Shown here in pieces: positions 37,199 to 46,981 of a DNA stretch of 64,000 bases. Position numbers and translations under genes: made by a program. The stretch is from the NCBI GenBank assembly GCA_010912705.1, contig POWB01000001.1, forward strand, positions 62,001-126,000. Reading direction: 5' to 3'. Under the pieces are notes generated by a model, which saw only the letters and a program-made list of their open reading frames with translations, searched no databases and had not been told where the DNA came from. Every line of letters begins with the position of its first letter. Position 1 is the stretch's first letter. Source of the stretch: Halochromatium sp. GTDB taxonomy: Bacteria > Pseudomonadota > Gammaproteobacteria > Chromatiales > Chromatiaceae.

Positions 37199-38062
37199 AT
37201 GACCGACTCTGCCCACATCGCCGCCGTCACTGCGGCCGACTTCGAGCGCATCGTCCTCCAGGGCTCCTTCGAACGACCGGTGCTGGTCGACTTCTGGGCC
37301 GATTGGTGCGCCCCCTGTCGGCAGCTGATGCCGATCTTGTCGCGCCTGGCTGAGGAATTCAAAGGTCAATTCTTCCTCGCCAAGGTCGACACCGAGGCCG
37401 AGCAGGCGCTCGCCGCGCAGTTTGGCATCCGCAGCCTGCCAACGGTGCAATTGTTCAAGAACGGCCAGGCGGTCGACCAGTTCATGGGGGCGCTGCCGGA
37501 GGGACAAATCCGCGAGTTCCTGTCTCGGCATATCAGCCGTGCCTCAGATCAGCTGCTCGATCAGGCGCGGCAGGCGATGGCCGCGGGTGACTTGAGTGCA
37601 GCAACAGGGTTGATCGAGCGCGCTGAGCGCGATGATCCGGACAACAGCCGCGTCTTCATCGCCAAGGTTCAATTCAAGGCGATCGAAGGCGACGCCAAGG
37701 GCGCCTTGGAGATGCTCGAGCACACCCCGCTCGATCTCGCGAACGATCCTGAGCTTGCCGCGTTGCGTGGCCGGCTGGCCTTCAGTGCCGCAGTGACTGA
37801 TGCGCCGCCCGCTGAGGCGCTGGAGGCAACCCTAGAGGCCAACCCCAGCGACAGCGAGGCACGCTATCAATTGGCGGCCTATCAGGTACTGGCCGGCGAT
37901 AATGAGGCTGCACTGGAGAACCTGCTGGGGTTGCTGAAACGCGACCGTCAGTATGGCGATGATGCGGCGCGTAAAGGCATGGTAGCGATCTTCGAGCTGC
38001 TTGGGAGTGGTGACGAGCTAGTGGCACGCTACCGGGCGAAGATGTTGAGTAGTCTGTACTGA
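37199..38062 (+). CDS. cnoX: Co-chaperone CnoX (YbbN), thioredoxin-TPR protein
   Basis: This 287-residue protein joins an N-terminal thioredoxin domain (1-110, DFWADWCAPCRQLMP and IRSLPTVQLF) to a C-terminal TPR-like region. In E. coli, CnoX protects chlorine-damaged proteins from over-oxidation and passes substrates to GroEL. Here the active-site pair is CAPC, as in many redox-active CnoX proteins, whereas E. coli has SxxC. The last ~100 bp of this gene recur as a fragment at 39252-39351. Confidence 0.92.
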   Translation: MTDSAHIAAVTAADFERIVLQGSFERPVLVDFWADWCAPCRQLMPILSRLAEEFKGQFFLAKVDTEAEQALAAQFGIRSLPTVQLFKNGQAVDQFMGALPEGQIREFLSRHISRASDQLLDQARQAMAAGDLSAATGLIERAERDDPDNSRVFIAKVQFKAIEGDAKGALEMLEHTPLDLANDPELAALRGRLAFSAAVTDAPPAEALEATLEANPSDSEARYQLAAYQVLAGDNEAALENLLGLLKRDRQYGDDAARKGMVAIFELLGSGDELVARYRAKMLSSLY

Positions 38063-38104
38063 CCCATTCGCATCGGCTGACTCGTCAGGATCTAACGGGA
38101 AGGC
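38063..38104 (-). pseudogene. Short fragment matching the TSP3-repeat gene at 39.4 kb
   Basis: The 42 bases directly after the cnoX stop match 39477-39518, part of a calcium-binding TSP3-repeat coding region, with only about five differences. It is too short to be functional and looks like the edge of a duplication or insertion. Confidence 0.5.
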
Positions 38105-38125
38105 GTGACAGGGGGAGGCGTCGGT

Positions 38126-38971
38126 TCAGGATTCGCCTCGCAGCTTGGCTAATTCGGCCAGCAGCACGACATTCTTGGCGCGCTCGCGTTCCTTCTCGCG
38201 ACGTTCCTGTTTGACGAGCTGTTCGGCCTGCGCGCGCGCCTGCCGATCCCGCTGCCAGCTTGGCAATACAAAGGGCGCATAGACCGGGTCTTCGATCATC
38301 GTCTCTAGGCTCGGCTGGCAGTTGAGATCCTCCAGGCGAAAACGAAACCCCGGCACCACCGCCGAGCGGAGGATGCCATCCTCGCGCGGGATCGGTTCAT
38401 AAAGCCCCGCGGCATTGCGCCGGTAGAACAACTGCCAGCGCGGGTCATGATGGATGATGTAGTACTCGGGCACGCCGGCGGCCTGGTATTCGTCGCGTTT
38501 TTGCTCGGTGTCGCGGCGGATCTCGGCTGGGGTGCTGTCGGAGAGGGCCTCAACGCATAGATCGAAGGTGCCGCGGTAGGAGCGGTCGAGATCCTGTAGC
38601 GGCTGGGCATTGCTGTCGAGCACCAGGCCGAGGTCCGGCTTGCGAATGGCGGTCTTGTTCGGCAGGCTGAGGCGAAAACCGAATTCCAGGCAGGTCAGGC
38701 GGGCGTTGTGATGGGTGTCGAGGTAGAACTCCAGCAACCTGAGCAGCCACCGATAGATCTGCAAGGTCAGAATATCAGACACGGGCTTGACCTCGAGAAT
38801 GCCGTTATTCCATTCGTAGCCGTTGTCGTGCTCGTAGTAATGCGCCCAGTAGTCGGCTTCGCTGACCGCGGTGCCTGGCGGCGGGTCGATGGGCGGCTGA
38901 AGGTCGGGGTCGCCATTCCGGGGGGCGGCTGGCGGTGGGGGGTGGTGAAAGGCGAACGTGGGTGGCGACAT
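38126..38971 (-). CDS. Uma2-family (DUF820) putative restriction-like nuclease
   Basis: This 281-residue protein has the Uma2/DUF820 PD-(D/E)XK-like fold: YEWNNGILEVKPVSD, RKPDLGLVL, LCVEALSDSTPAEIRRD and YQAAGVPEYYIIHHD, the order and spacing typical of the family. The N terminus is Pro-rich, and the last ~45 residues form a highly charged helix (RAQAEQLVKQERREKERERA), common in the cyanobacterial-type members. Function of the family is not established. It lies alone between a partial TSP3 fragment and the cnoX fragment, in a region of accessory debris. Confidence 0.85.
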   Translation of the reverse strand: MSPPTFAFHHPPPPAAPRNGDPDLQPPIDPPPGTAVSEADYWAHYYEHDNGYEWNNGILEVKPVSDILTLQIYRWLLRLLEFYLDTHHNARLTCLEFGFRLSLPNKTAIRKPDLGLVLDSNAQPLQDLDRSYRGTFDLCVEALSDSTPAEIRRDTEQKRDEYQAAGVPEYYIIHHDPRWQLFYRRNAAGLYEPIPREDGILRSAVVPGFRFRLEDLNCQPSLETMIEDPVYAPFVLPSWQRDRQARAQAEQLVKQERREKERERAKNVVLLAELAKLRGES

Positions 38972-39251
38972 GAGGGAACTCCTGATGAGAGGATTCCTAG
39001 AGATTCGAGCCTATCGGCAGTCTAGCCTAGCCCCATGGGGAGCGACAAGGCGCGCCGAGGTTGATGGCGCTGGGGTCGTGTTCCAGAGCTGGATGTCTTC
39101 CAAAATCATGGGGCTATGATCCCGTCACTGAGATAGCGTCATTGACTCGACAGCAACAGATCCGTGGCACGACCCGGGCGCGATAGTGGATTAAGCCCTG
39201 GCGCATCCGAATTGGCGCAGTTGCTCTTCAGAGGCCGTCGGCGCATTGGGG

Positions 39252-39351
39252 GAGGATGCGGCGCGCAAAGGCATGGTGGCGATCTTCGATCTACTTGGGA
39301 GTCGTGACGATCTGGTGGAACGCTATCAGGCGAAGATTGAGTAGTCTGTAC
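39252..39351 (+). pseudogene. 3' fragment of a second cnoX copy
   Basis: The segment aligns with the last ~100 bp of cnoX (37957-38058), with roughly 85% identity and a two-base deletion near the end. It includes GATGCGGCGCG, AAAGGCATGGT, GCGATCTTCGA and TTGAGTAGTCTGTACT. No other part of cnoX is present. The rest of the 38972-39380 gap shows no gene that I can support. Confidence 0.75.
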
Positions 39352-39380
39352 TCACTGTCAGGCTGAGCAAGCTTCCGGTC

Positions 39381-40091
39381 TCACTCAGCCTGGTTGACCT
39401 CAGAGCATCGACCGCCATCCGTATCGGCTTGGCTCGGGTTGGGAACGTCCGGACAATTGTCGGTATTGTCGCCAACCCCATCCCCATCCGCTGACTCGTT
39501 AGGATCTAGCGGGAAGGCATCCTGACCATCGCGCACACCGTCGTTGTCATCATCGCGGTCGGCATTGTTGCCAATGCCATCACCGTCGGTGTCGATCCAT
39601 TCGTTGGGGTCGAGTGGGAAGAGATCTTCCTCGTCCGACACACCATCGTTGTCGTCATCTGGGTCGATGAAGTCAGGAATTCCGTCGAAGTCAAAGTCAA
39701 AGTCAGGCAGACCGCCGTAGCGACCGATCTGACCGCCATCCGAGCCGGCTGTGAGCGATGGGCTGCCTGTCCTTAGCAGCCAGTTGCGGTTGTCTGGATC
39801 GACATAACGCGGATCGCTGGAGAGGTGGCTGTCGGGAATGGTGCCGGCACCGTAGTAGTCGGTGCCGTTGCCCCAGACGTTGTTGTACCCGCGCGTGACG
39901 GCGCCCCCGTAGATCCAGCCTCTGCCACCATTGCGCGTGATCAGGTTGTTCTCGATGAGGCTGTCGGCGTCGTTGTCCGAGCCGTTAAAATCAAGACCAT
40001 TACCACCATTAAGGTCGATGGTGTTGTAGCGAATGCGCGGCGAGGCACCGCCGGACACCAGAATCCCGCGCCCGCCGTTCTCGACAATCAA
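39381..40091 (-). pseudogene. Truncated parallel beta-helix protein with TSP3 calcium-binding repeats
   Basis: The visible 236 residues begin immediately after an in-frame TAA with no signal peptide, so the 5' part of the gene is missing. Residues 1-120 have right-handed beta-helix repeats (RIRYNTIDLNGGNGLDFNGS). Residues ~130-225 carry TSP3-like Asp-rich calcium-binding repeats (DPDDDNDGVSDEEDLFPLDP and DTDGDGIGNNADRDDDNDGV). Intact relatives are large secreted or surface proteins. A short piece of the same coding sequence is found after cnoX. Confidence 0.7.
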
Positions 40092-40162
40092 TTAGAGACG
40101 CGCGATAGTGTTAGTGATACATCCCGCCGAAGCAAGTTTAAAAGACCAATATCGCAATAGCA

Positions 40163-41946
40163 TCAATTCAGCTGTCGCCAAACCAACCGCTCAAAGCCCA
40201 GCGCGACCACCGCAAAGGCATGCAGCTGTTGCAGGCCATAGCGCTCGCGCAAGGTGGCACCGTAGGCGTGTGCCTGCGCTTCGGCCTCATCGAGCTTGGC
40301 TGCCACCGCGGGCCGCTCGGCCAGCGCCTCGCGCGATTCAGTCCGCACCTGCTCGCCTGTCAGACCGAGGTCTTTCAAGCTCAGGTATTTGAATTCCAGC
40401 AGCAGATCTCCAAGGCCGCAAAGCGGCGCATATCCGGGCGGACGATCAACGCCAGATCAGCATAACCACGCTCGGTCTCCAGCTCGGAGACGACCATGTA
40501 GAGCCGATCCTCGAACAGCAGGGTCAGGAAGGCGAACTTGACCAGCAGTTCATTGCTCCAGCGGTAGTCGCGATTGGAGAGCACCGCGAAATACCGCTGC
40601 TCGATGAAGTCGCAGAGTGGTGCCAGATCGGCACCCTGTCCTAGCGCTCGCACCAGCGCGGGCAGCTCGGACCGTAGTTGCGGATCAGGCAGCCAGCGCT
40701 CGCGTAAGCGCTCGACGTAGAGCGCGCGCGCAACCAGATTGGGGATGCGCAGCTGGTGCTCGTTGAAGGCGGTCAGCCCGTCGAGCGTGAGGATGCCGAA
40801 GAAGTACAGCAGCGAGGCCATGAACGACTCATCCTTGACCGCGGCCAGCACATCGGCAATGCCAAAGCGCTGCGTCAGCTCGGGGATGACGATCTGATCG
40901 TCGCCGCTGAGCGCAGCGACCAACAGCGCTTCGCCACCAGGGAGCGCGGCGATATAGCTGAGCTTGTTGCGGTCCATCGCCAGGTTGTCATCGAGCAGCT
41001 GACGGGGCGGTTGTCGTCGACGCTGCAGGGCCTTGAGGAAGTAGAGGCTGAGGGTTGGGTTGTAGAGGCGCTCCTCGGCCTCTTCGCTGAAGCGGTAGCC
41101 GTTGTAGAAGGTGCGCATGGTGCTGAGTGCTTGCTGGGCTGACCAGTGTGCGCCCTCGCCTTCGGACGCGAGCTGCTCTAGCACGAGGCAGACCTCGGCC
41201 TCGGTAAAACCACAGAGGTCGTTGAAGTCGGCCTGAAGATCGATATGTTCAGCGACGTTGTAGCCGCTAGTCATGTCACCTAAGACGACCGGTGAGACAC
41301 CGGTGATGAAGACTCGATCCAGCCCCATGCCACCAGCGGCGGCCTTGACGGCCTTGAAGACGGTCTTGAGCAGCCCTTCGCCATAGAGCAAGGCATCATA
41401 GCGCGATTGGCTGCCGTCGCGCCTGGCCATCAGCACCTCGTTGGCGAAGTTGTCGTATTCGTCGATCAGCAGATAGAGCCGGTGCGGGGTTTGCTGCACG
41501 GCGGCGAGTGCTGAGCGCCAGGAAGACAGGGCGTTGTCGGGATTGATCTCGACTGGATTTGGCAACTGCCCCTGGTAGTGCGCGATGAACGCCTTGACGC
41601 AGTCGTTGAGATGATCGTGCAGGCCTCGCTCGATGTCCTCAACCTCAGCATGCGCAGGCACCAGCGAGAAGTCCCACTTCATGATGTAGAACTGGTTGTG
41701 CAGCGGGGTCGGCGCCTGACCGATGGCGAGATCGCCAAACAGCGCCTCAAACTCATCCGCGCGCTTGAGATCGTAATAGTGCTCGAGCATCGACAGCAGC
41801 AGGCTCTTGCCGAAGCGCCGGGGGCGCAGGAAGATCAGTTGACGGCCCACCGTCTCGAGCTGCGCGATGCGGTAGCTGCGATCCTGGTACCAGTAGCCGT
41901 CCCGTCGCAGGGTGCCGAAATTGCTCAAGCCGTAGGGGAATTTCAT
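40163..41946 (-). pseudogene. AAA-ATPase-like / PD-(D/E)XK nuclease family protein, frameshifted
   Basis: The first frame gives 521 residues with an N-terminal AAA-ATPase-like domain (RPRRFGKSLLLSML as P-loop, YLLIDEYDNF as Walker B) and then ends abnormally at 40381. Near 40406-40411 the reading switches frame; the second frame continues with DLLLEFKYLSLKDLGLTGEQ, which is the expected catalytic Glu-x-Lys segment of the C-terminal nuclease domain, to a normal end at 40163. The simplest explanation is a two-base GA duplication (or a single-base loss), either a true mutation or a sequencing error. Such genes are common, often multicopy accessory proteins of unknown function. Confidence 0.85.
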
Positions 41947-42033
41947 AGGCTTGCTCTCCGCCCAATGGATGCGACCTCAGGCTAGCACAGCGGCCGGAGG
42001 GAAAGCGGTCGGACCCTGTCCTACACGAATCTT

Positions 42034-43455
42034 CTAGAGAATCAGCAGAGGCTCGGTAAACCAACCAAAATGCGCCCAGGGATGTCCCTCCCACCGCAGA
42101 CACTGCTGCCGCTGACCGCGCCTGGAGTCATCCTCAACACTGCAGCCTGCGACACCGGCAACCGCGAGCAGATGGCCTTGGGGGTCGACCAGCAGCGGCA
42201 CATAGGGTCGCAGCCAGGCGGGAACACCGCGCTGTTGGAACAGCTGCTTGAGCCTGCGACTTGGCCGATTCGGTTGCTTGCATTGCAAACCAGAGACGCC
42301 AAAGCGGAGGATCATGGGTCGCGCAGGGGGCAAAGCCTGGCCGGATGCCGAGTCCTCGTAAGAAGGAGGCGCCGAGAGGGGCATCGAGCCATCGGCCTCG
42401 AGGCTCAGCCTGCCTAAGCCCATTGGTAGCTGCAAGGGCTGCTGCCCATCCCAGCTTAGCTCGGCTTCGGGGCGCGGCGGCAAAGGCGCCAGCGCGAATA
42501 GATCATCGCGGTAGCGACGCAGCTCGCATCCCTCCCAGGCGACGAGGGGCTGGGCGTCGGCACGGGCGCCCAGGACTTCAGTCAGAATCCTGGCTAAGCG
42601 CCGCTGATTCGGCGCTCGAAAACCTTGCCGAGTCAGCCAGCGCCGTAGCACCGCACGGGCGCGCTCAGGCGCTAGTAGCAGTAGACGTTCAGCCGAGAGC
42701 GTCGCCGGCCGTGAGCCGGCAACCCTTGGCAGCAGTTCATCGGCTAGCGTATCGATCAATGCGGCAGCTTCAGCACAGTGGGCAGCGCTGCGGGCGATGG
42801 TGGTCGCCGCCGATGGCCAGCGTTGGCGCAAGACCGGCATGATTTGATGACGCAGCAGGTTGCGATCGAAATCGAGGTTCTGGTTGGAGGGATCTTCGAT
42901 CCAGCGCAGCTGATGCGCATTGGCATAGGCACGCAAATCGGCTCCTGTGACATCGAGCAGTGGACGCACCAGGGTCCCTGCCCCCAGTGCTGCGCGCGCT
43001 GGCATGGCCGCCAGGCCATGGACACCACTACCCCGCAGCAACGCCAGCAGTAAGGTTTCAGCCTGATCGTCGCGATGCTGCGCAGTAGCGAGCCAATCAC
43101 CGGGAGCTAGGCAGTTAGCAAAGAGGCGGTTGCGTGCCGATCGCGCCAGTGCCTCAAGGCTCTCGCCAGGACGACGCTCGATCTGAGCCTGCTGCAGATG
43201 GAGATCGACGCCGAGTGCATGGCAAACCGCACCGCAGTGGCCTGCCCAGGTGCTAGAGTCGGCATGCAAGCCATGATCGACATGGATGGCGCTCAGGATC
43301 AGCGCACATTCGGTACGCAGCTGCACGCATGCGTGCAGCAGCACATGAGAATCACAACCGCCGCTGTAGGCGATCCAGAGCCGCTGAGGCATTGCCTGGA
43401 TGAGCAGGCGACGCAGCCGGTCGATTAATGCAGCAGCTGCCGATGAGGCAGACAT
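42034..43455 (-). CDS. tilS: tRNA(Ile)-lysidine synthase
   Basis: This 473-residue enzyme converts C34 of tRNA-Ile2 to lysidine, so that it reads AUA. The N-terminal PP-loop ATPase motif is AYSGGCDSHVLLHA, followed by HVDHGLHADS and ARSARNRLFA; the C-terminal domains contain the tRNA-binding region ending near FQQRGVPAWLRPYVPLL. The ATG at 43455 places the PP-loop about 28 residues in, as in E. coli. A GTG at 43518, only 12 bp after accA, is an alternative that would add 21 residues. The accA-tilS order is common in this class. Confidence 0.92.
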   Translation of the reverse strand: MSASSAAAALIDRLRRLLIQAMPQRLWIAYSGGCDSHVLLHACVQLRTECALILSAIHVDHGLHADSSTWAGHCGAVCHALGVDLHLQQAQIERRPGESLEALARSARNRLFANCLAPGDWLATAQHRDDQAETLLLALLRGSGVHGLAAMPARAALGAGTLVRPLLDVTGADLRAYANAHQLRWIEDPSNQNLDFDRNLLRHQIMPVLRQRWPSAATTIARSAAHCAEAAALIDTLADELLPRVAGSRPATLSAERLLLLAPERARAVLRRWLTRQGFRAPNQRRLARILTEVLGARADAQPLVAWEGCELRRYRDDLFALAPLPPRPEAELSWDGQQPLQLPMGLGRLSLEADGSMPLSAPPSYEDSASGQALPPARPMILRFGVSGLQCKQPNRPSRRLKQLFQQRGVPAWLRPYVPLLVDPQGHLLAVAGVAGCSVEDDSRRGQRQQCLRWEGHPWAHFGWFTEPLLIL

Positions 43456-43529
43456 AGGATGCTCGCGTACACTGGCTTCTTGGTACCCAAGCCCTCCGCG
43501 ATCGGCAAGCGACAGCACACTGCAGACGC

Positions 43530-44531
43530 TTAGCTCTTGAACCGACCGTAGCTGCGCAGGCGCTGGTAGCGCGCCTCGATCATCTGCTCGACCGGCTGAT
43601 TGGCGACCCGCGCCAGTTCATCGACCAAGACCATCTTCAATGACGCCGCGGTATCCTCGAGGTTGCGATGCGCACCACCACGCGGCTCCGGCACCACCGC
43701 ATCGACCAGGCCCAGCTCATAGAGTCGATCAGAGGTGATGGCCATCGCCTCAGCGGCGAGTTGAGCCTTCTCAGCACTCTTCCAGAGGATCGATGCACAG
43801 CCCTCTGGCGAGATCACCGAATAGGTGCTGAACTGCAGCATGATCAGCCGATCACCAACACCAATCGCCAAGGCACCCCCAGAGCCGCCCTCACCGGTGA
43901 CGGTAACGATGATCGGCACCCGCAGCCCAGCCATCACCTGCAGATTGCGCGCAATGGCCTCGCTTTGCCCGCGCTCTTCAGCGCCCACGCCGGGATAGGC
44001 ACCAGGGGTATCGATGAAGGTCAGGATCGGCAGCCCGAAACGCTCGGCCATCTGCATCAATCGCAATGCCTTACGATAGCCCTCAGGTCTTGGCATGCCG
44101 AAGTTGCGCTGGATCTTCTCCTTGGTGTCGCGGCCCTTCTGATGGCCGATCACCATCACCGCTTGGCCGTCGAGCCGTGCGAGCCCGCCGACGATGGCGC
44201 GGTCATCGGCAAAGGTCCGATCGCCATGTAGCTCTTGGAAGCCATCAAAGATACGGGGCACGTAGTCGAGACAATAGGGCCGCAGCGGATGCCGCGACAG
44301 CTGCGAGATCTGCCAGGGCGTCAGCGATGAGAAGATCTGTTCGGTCAGCGCGCGACTCTTGGTCTCGAGATGCTCGATCTCGTCGGCAATATTGATGCCG
44401 TCTTCTTCATCGCCCGGGCCATGTCGGCCAAGATGACGCGCGCCCAAGGTCGCACCGAGATGCCGAAGCTCTTCGATCTTCGCCTCAAGCTCGGCGACCG
44501 GTTGTTCAAATTCGAGAAAGTTCAGGTCCAT
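43530..44531 (-). CDS. accA: Acetyl-CoA carboxylase carboxyltransferase subunit alpha
   Basis: This 333-residue subunit forms, with AccD, the carboxyltransferase that moves CO2 from biotin to acetyl-CoA in the first step of fatty-acid synthesis. It begins [20 protein letters not shown], with the coiled N-terminal segment, and shows the crotonase-fold blocks [36 protein letters not shown] and [15 protein letters not shown]. The N-terminal coding region overlaps, on the other strand, an open extension upstream of the sucrose-phosphate synthase start. Confidence 0.97.
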   Translation of the reverse strand: MDLNFLEFEQPVAELEAKIEELRHLGATLGARHLGRHGPGDEEDGINIADEIEHLETKSRALTEQIFSSLTPWQISQLSRHPLRPYCLDYVPRIFDGFQELHGDRTFADDRAIVGGLARLDGQAVMVIGHQKGRDTKEKIQRNFGMPRPEGYRKALRLMQMAERFGLPILTFIDTPGAYPGVGAEERGQSEAIARNLQVMAGLRVPIIVTVTGEGGSGGALAIGVGDRLIMLQFSTYSVISPEGCASILWKSAEKAQLAAEAMAITSDRLYELGLVDAVVPEPRGGAHRNLEDTAASLKMVLVDELARVANQPVEQMIEARYQRLRSYGRFKS

Positions 44532-44681
44532 GGGGCAGAGATTCTACGTCAAAGCGCGCCGCTGTTAACAGTCAGTTTTTGCGTCTCACTGAGATCGCGG
44601 GACGCACGCCGGGCAGCGAGCGCAGGGATCAGCTATTCTCGGGCCTCAAACATCCTCATGTCGATCACAGCAGTCAGCCGT

Positions 44682-46868
44682 ATGACACCACAACCAGACT
44701 CTCGCTACATCGTCCTGATCAGTGTCCACGGGCTCATCCGTGGCCAGGAGCTCGAGCTCGGTCGCGATGCCGATACCGGCGGACAAACGCTCTATGTCGT
44801 CGAGCTTGCCCGCGCCCTAGCCCAGCGTGATGACGTCGACCGGGTCGATCTCTTCACGCGCCTAGTCGTTGATTCGCACGTCAGCTCAGACTACCAGCAG
44901 CCGCTCGAGGATATTGGCCCCAATGCACGCATCGTCCGCGTTGAGGCGGGTCCGGCTGAGTATCTGCCAAAAGAGCAGCTTTGGGATTATCTCGACACCT
45001 TCGCCGACAATATGCTCGGATTCCTGCGCGATCAGGACATCGCGCCAACTCTGATCCATAGCCACTATGCCGATGCCGGCTATGTTGGCACCCGCGTCTC
45101 GAGCCAGCTCGGGGTGCCGCTGGTGCATACCGGGCATTCGCTCGGACGCGTCAAGCGCCGCCGCCTGCTCGCCTCCGGCGTTAAGCAGGAGATCATCGAT
45201 CAGCGCTATCAGATGGATCGGCGCATCGATGCCGAGGAAGAGACCCTCGGCACCGCTAGCCTGGTGGTCACCAGCACCAGCCAGGAGATCCAGGAGCAGT
45301 ACGGCCTCTACGATCACTATCAGCCCGAGCGTATGTCGGTGATCGCGCCTGGCACTGATCTGACGCGCTTCCATCCAGCAGACGGCAGCGAGCAAAAGGC
45401 ACCGATCAAGAAGGAGCTGGCGCGCTTTCTGCGCGATCCGAAGAAGCCGATCATCCTGGCACTCTCGCGGCCCGACGAGCGCAAGAACATCGCCACACTG
45501 GTCGACGCCTTCGGCGAGTCCGAGGAGCTACAGCGCAACGCCAACCTGGTGATCGTCGCCGGCAACCGCGACGATATCCGCGATCTCGACAGCGGCGCCC
45601 AGCAGGTGCTGACCGATATCCTGATCCTGATCGACCTGCACGATCTCTATGGCAAGGTCGCCTACCCGAAACATCATCGGGCCGATGAGGTGCCGATTCT
45701 CTATCAGCTCGCCGCGGCCTCGCGTGGGGTCTTTATCAACCCGGCGCTCACCGAGCCCTTCGGACTCACGCTGATCGAGGCCGCGGCCAGCGGCTTGCCG
45801 ATCGTCGCGACCGAAGATGGTGGCCCAATCGACATTATCGGCCACTGTAAGAACGGCATCCTCATCGATCCACTCGACAAACAAGACATCACCAAGGCGC
45901 TCTTAAAAGTCGTCAGCGATGCCTCGCGTTGGCGCAGCATGGCCAAGAATGGCCTCAACGGTGTCAAGGAGCACTATTCCTGGGAGGCCCACGCCGAGAG
46001 CTACATGGCCGCGATCAAGCCGCTGCTCGATCAAGTTGAACCGCCACCGATAGCGCCAGTCGCCCGGCGGCCGATGCTCTATCACGACCGTGCCATCTTC
46101 ACCGATCTCGACCAAAACCTGCTCGGCGATCCGGATTCGCTGGCCGATTTCCTGCGCATCATGCGCGAGAATCATCGCTGCACCAGCTTCGGCATCGCCA
46201 CTGGGCGGAGGCTAGACTCCGCGCTCGCGGTGATGCGTCGCTACGGCATCCCCCGCCCCGACGTGCTGATCACCGCCCTGGGCACCGAGATCTACTATGC
46301 CCCGCAGCTGACCGCCGACGATGCCTGGGCTCGGCACATCGACCACCTCTGGTACCCACGCCGGGTACGGGACGTGCTCATCGACCTGCCCGGCATCGAG
46401 CGCCAGCCCAAATCGGAGCAGAGCCGGTTCAAGGTCAGCTTCTACATCGACCCCGAGCATGCCCCCTGCCTTGACGAGATCGGCAGCATCCTGCATCAGG
46501 CCGACCTGAGCGTGCATCTCAATCTGTCGTTCGGCCAGTTCCTCGATGTGGTGCCAGCGCGTGCATCAAAAGGCTTGGCCCTGCGTTATGTCGCCGACCA
46601 GTTCGGCATCCCGATCGAGCACTGCCTGACCGCCGGCGGCTCGGGTGCCGATGAGGACATGATGCGCGGCAACACCCTCGCCGTGGTCGTCGCCAATCGG
46701 CATCACGAGGAGCTCTCGCAGCTCACTGATACGGAGAGCATCTACTTCGCCGAGCAGCCCTTCGCGGCCGGAATCCTTGAGGCGATTGAGCATTATCGAT
46801 TCTTCGATGCCTGTCGGGTGCCGGTGCGGCCGGAAGATGACAAGTCGTTCGAGGAAGGCGCTCATTGA
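44682..46868 (+). CDS. sps: Two-domain sucrose-phosphate synthase (GT4 plus HAD/SPP-like domain)
   Basis: This 728-residue enzyme makes sucrose-6-phosphate from a nucleotide glucose and fructose-6-phosphate. The GT-B domain (1-460) opens YIVLISVHGLIRGQELELGR with DADTGGQTLYVVELARAL, and has HTGHSLGRVKRRRLL and EPFGLTLIEAAASGLP. A HAD-type domain (~470-720) carries FTDLDQNLLGD (~475), retaining both aspartates of sucrose-phosphate phosphatase, so it may also release free sucrose. The ATG at 44682 best fits the family N terminus; 44658 is an alternative, and neither has a strong ribosome-binding site. Together with the sucrose synthase and fructokinase genes near 25 kb it gives both a synthetic and a breakdown route, consistent with sucrose as an osmolyte or store. 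Confidence 0.93.
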   Translation: MTPQPDSRYIVLISVHGLIRGQELELGRDADTGGQTLYVVELARALAQRDDVDRVDLFTRLVVDSHVSSDYQQPLEDIGPNARIVRVEAGPAEYLPKEQLWDYLDTFADNMLGFLRDQDIAPTLIHSHYADAGYVGTRVSSQLGVPLVHTGHSLGRVKRRRLLASGVKQEIIDQRYQMDRRIDAEEETLGTASLVVTSTSQEIQEQYGLYDHYQPERMSVIAPGTDLTRFHPADGSEQKAPIKKELARFLRDPKKPIILALSRPDERKNIATLVDAFGESEELQRNANLVIVAGNRDDIRDLDSGAQQVLTDILILIDLHDLYGKVAYPKHHRADEVPILYQLAAASRGVFINPALTEPFGLTLIEAAASGLPIVATEDGGPIDIIGHCKNGILIDPLDKQDITKALLKVVSDASRWRSMAKNGLNGVKEHYSWEAHAESYMAAIKPLLDQVEPPPIAPVARRPMLYHDRAIFTDLDQNLLGDPDSLADFLRIMRENHRCTSFGIATGRRLDSALAVMRRYGIPRPDVLITALGTEIYYAPQLTADDAWARHIDHLWYPRRVRDVLIDLPGIERQPKSEQSRFKVSFYIDPEHAPCLDEIGSILHQADLSVHLNLSFGQFLDVVPARASKGLALRYVADQFGIPIEHCLTAGGSGADEDMMRGNTLAVVVANRHHEELSQLTDTESIYFAEQPFAAGILEAIEHYRFFDACRVPVRPEDDKSFEEGAH

Positions 46869-46922
46869 GCCTGCAGGGCAAGGGGCAGCCAGACGCTCAA
46901 TACTGTCGCCACCCAGGTCTGC

Positions 46923-46978
46923 AACGCGCATGCTCTGCCCCCGAAGGTTAAACGCGCATGCTCTGCCCCCGAAGGTTA
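46923..46978. repeat. Perfect 28-bp tandem duplication before a lipoprotein gene
   Basis: The unit AACGCGCATGCTCTGCCCCC plus GAAGGTTA occurs twice with no mismatch. Each copy carries a GAAGG that could bind the ribosome, and the second copy is placed correctly for the GTG at 46982. Confidence 0.9.
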
Positions 46979-46981
46979 AAG

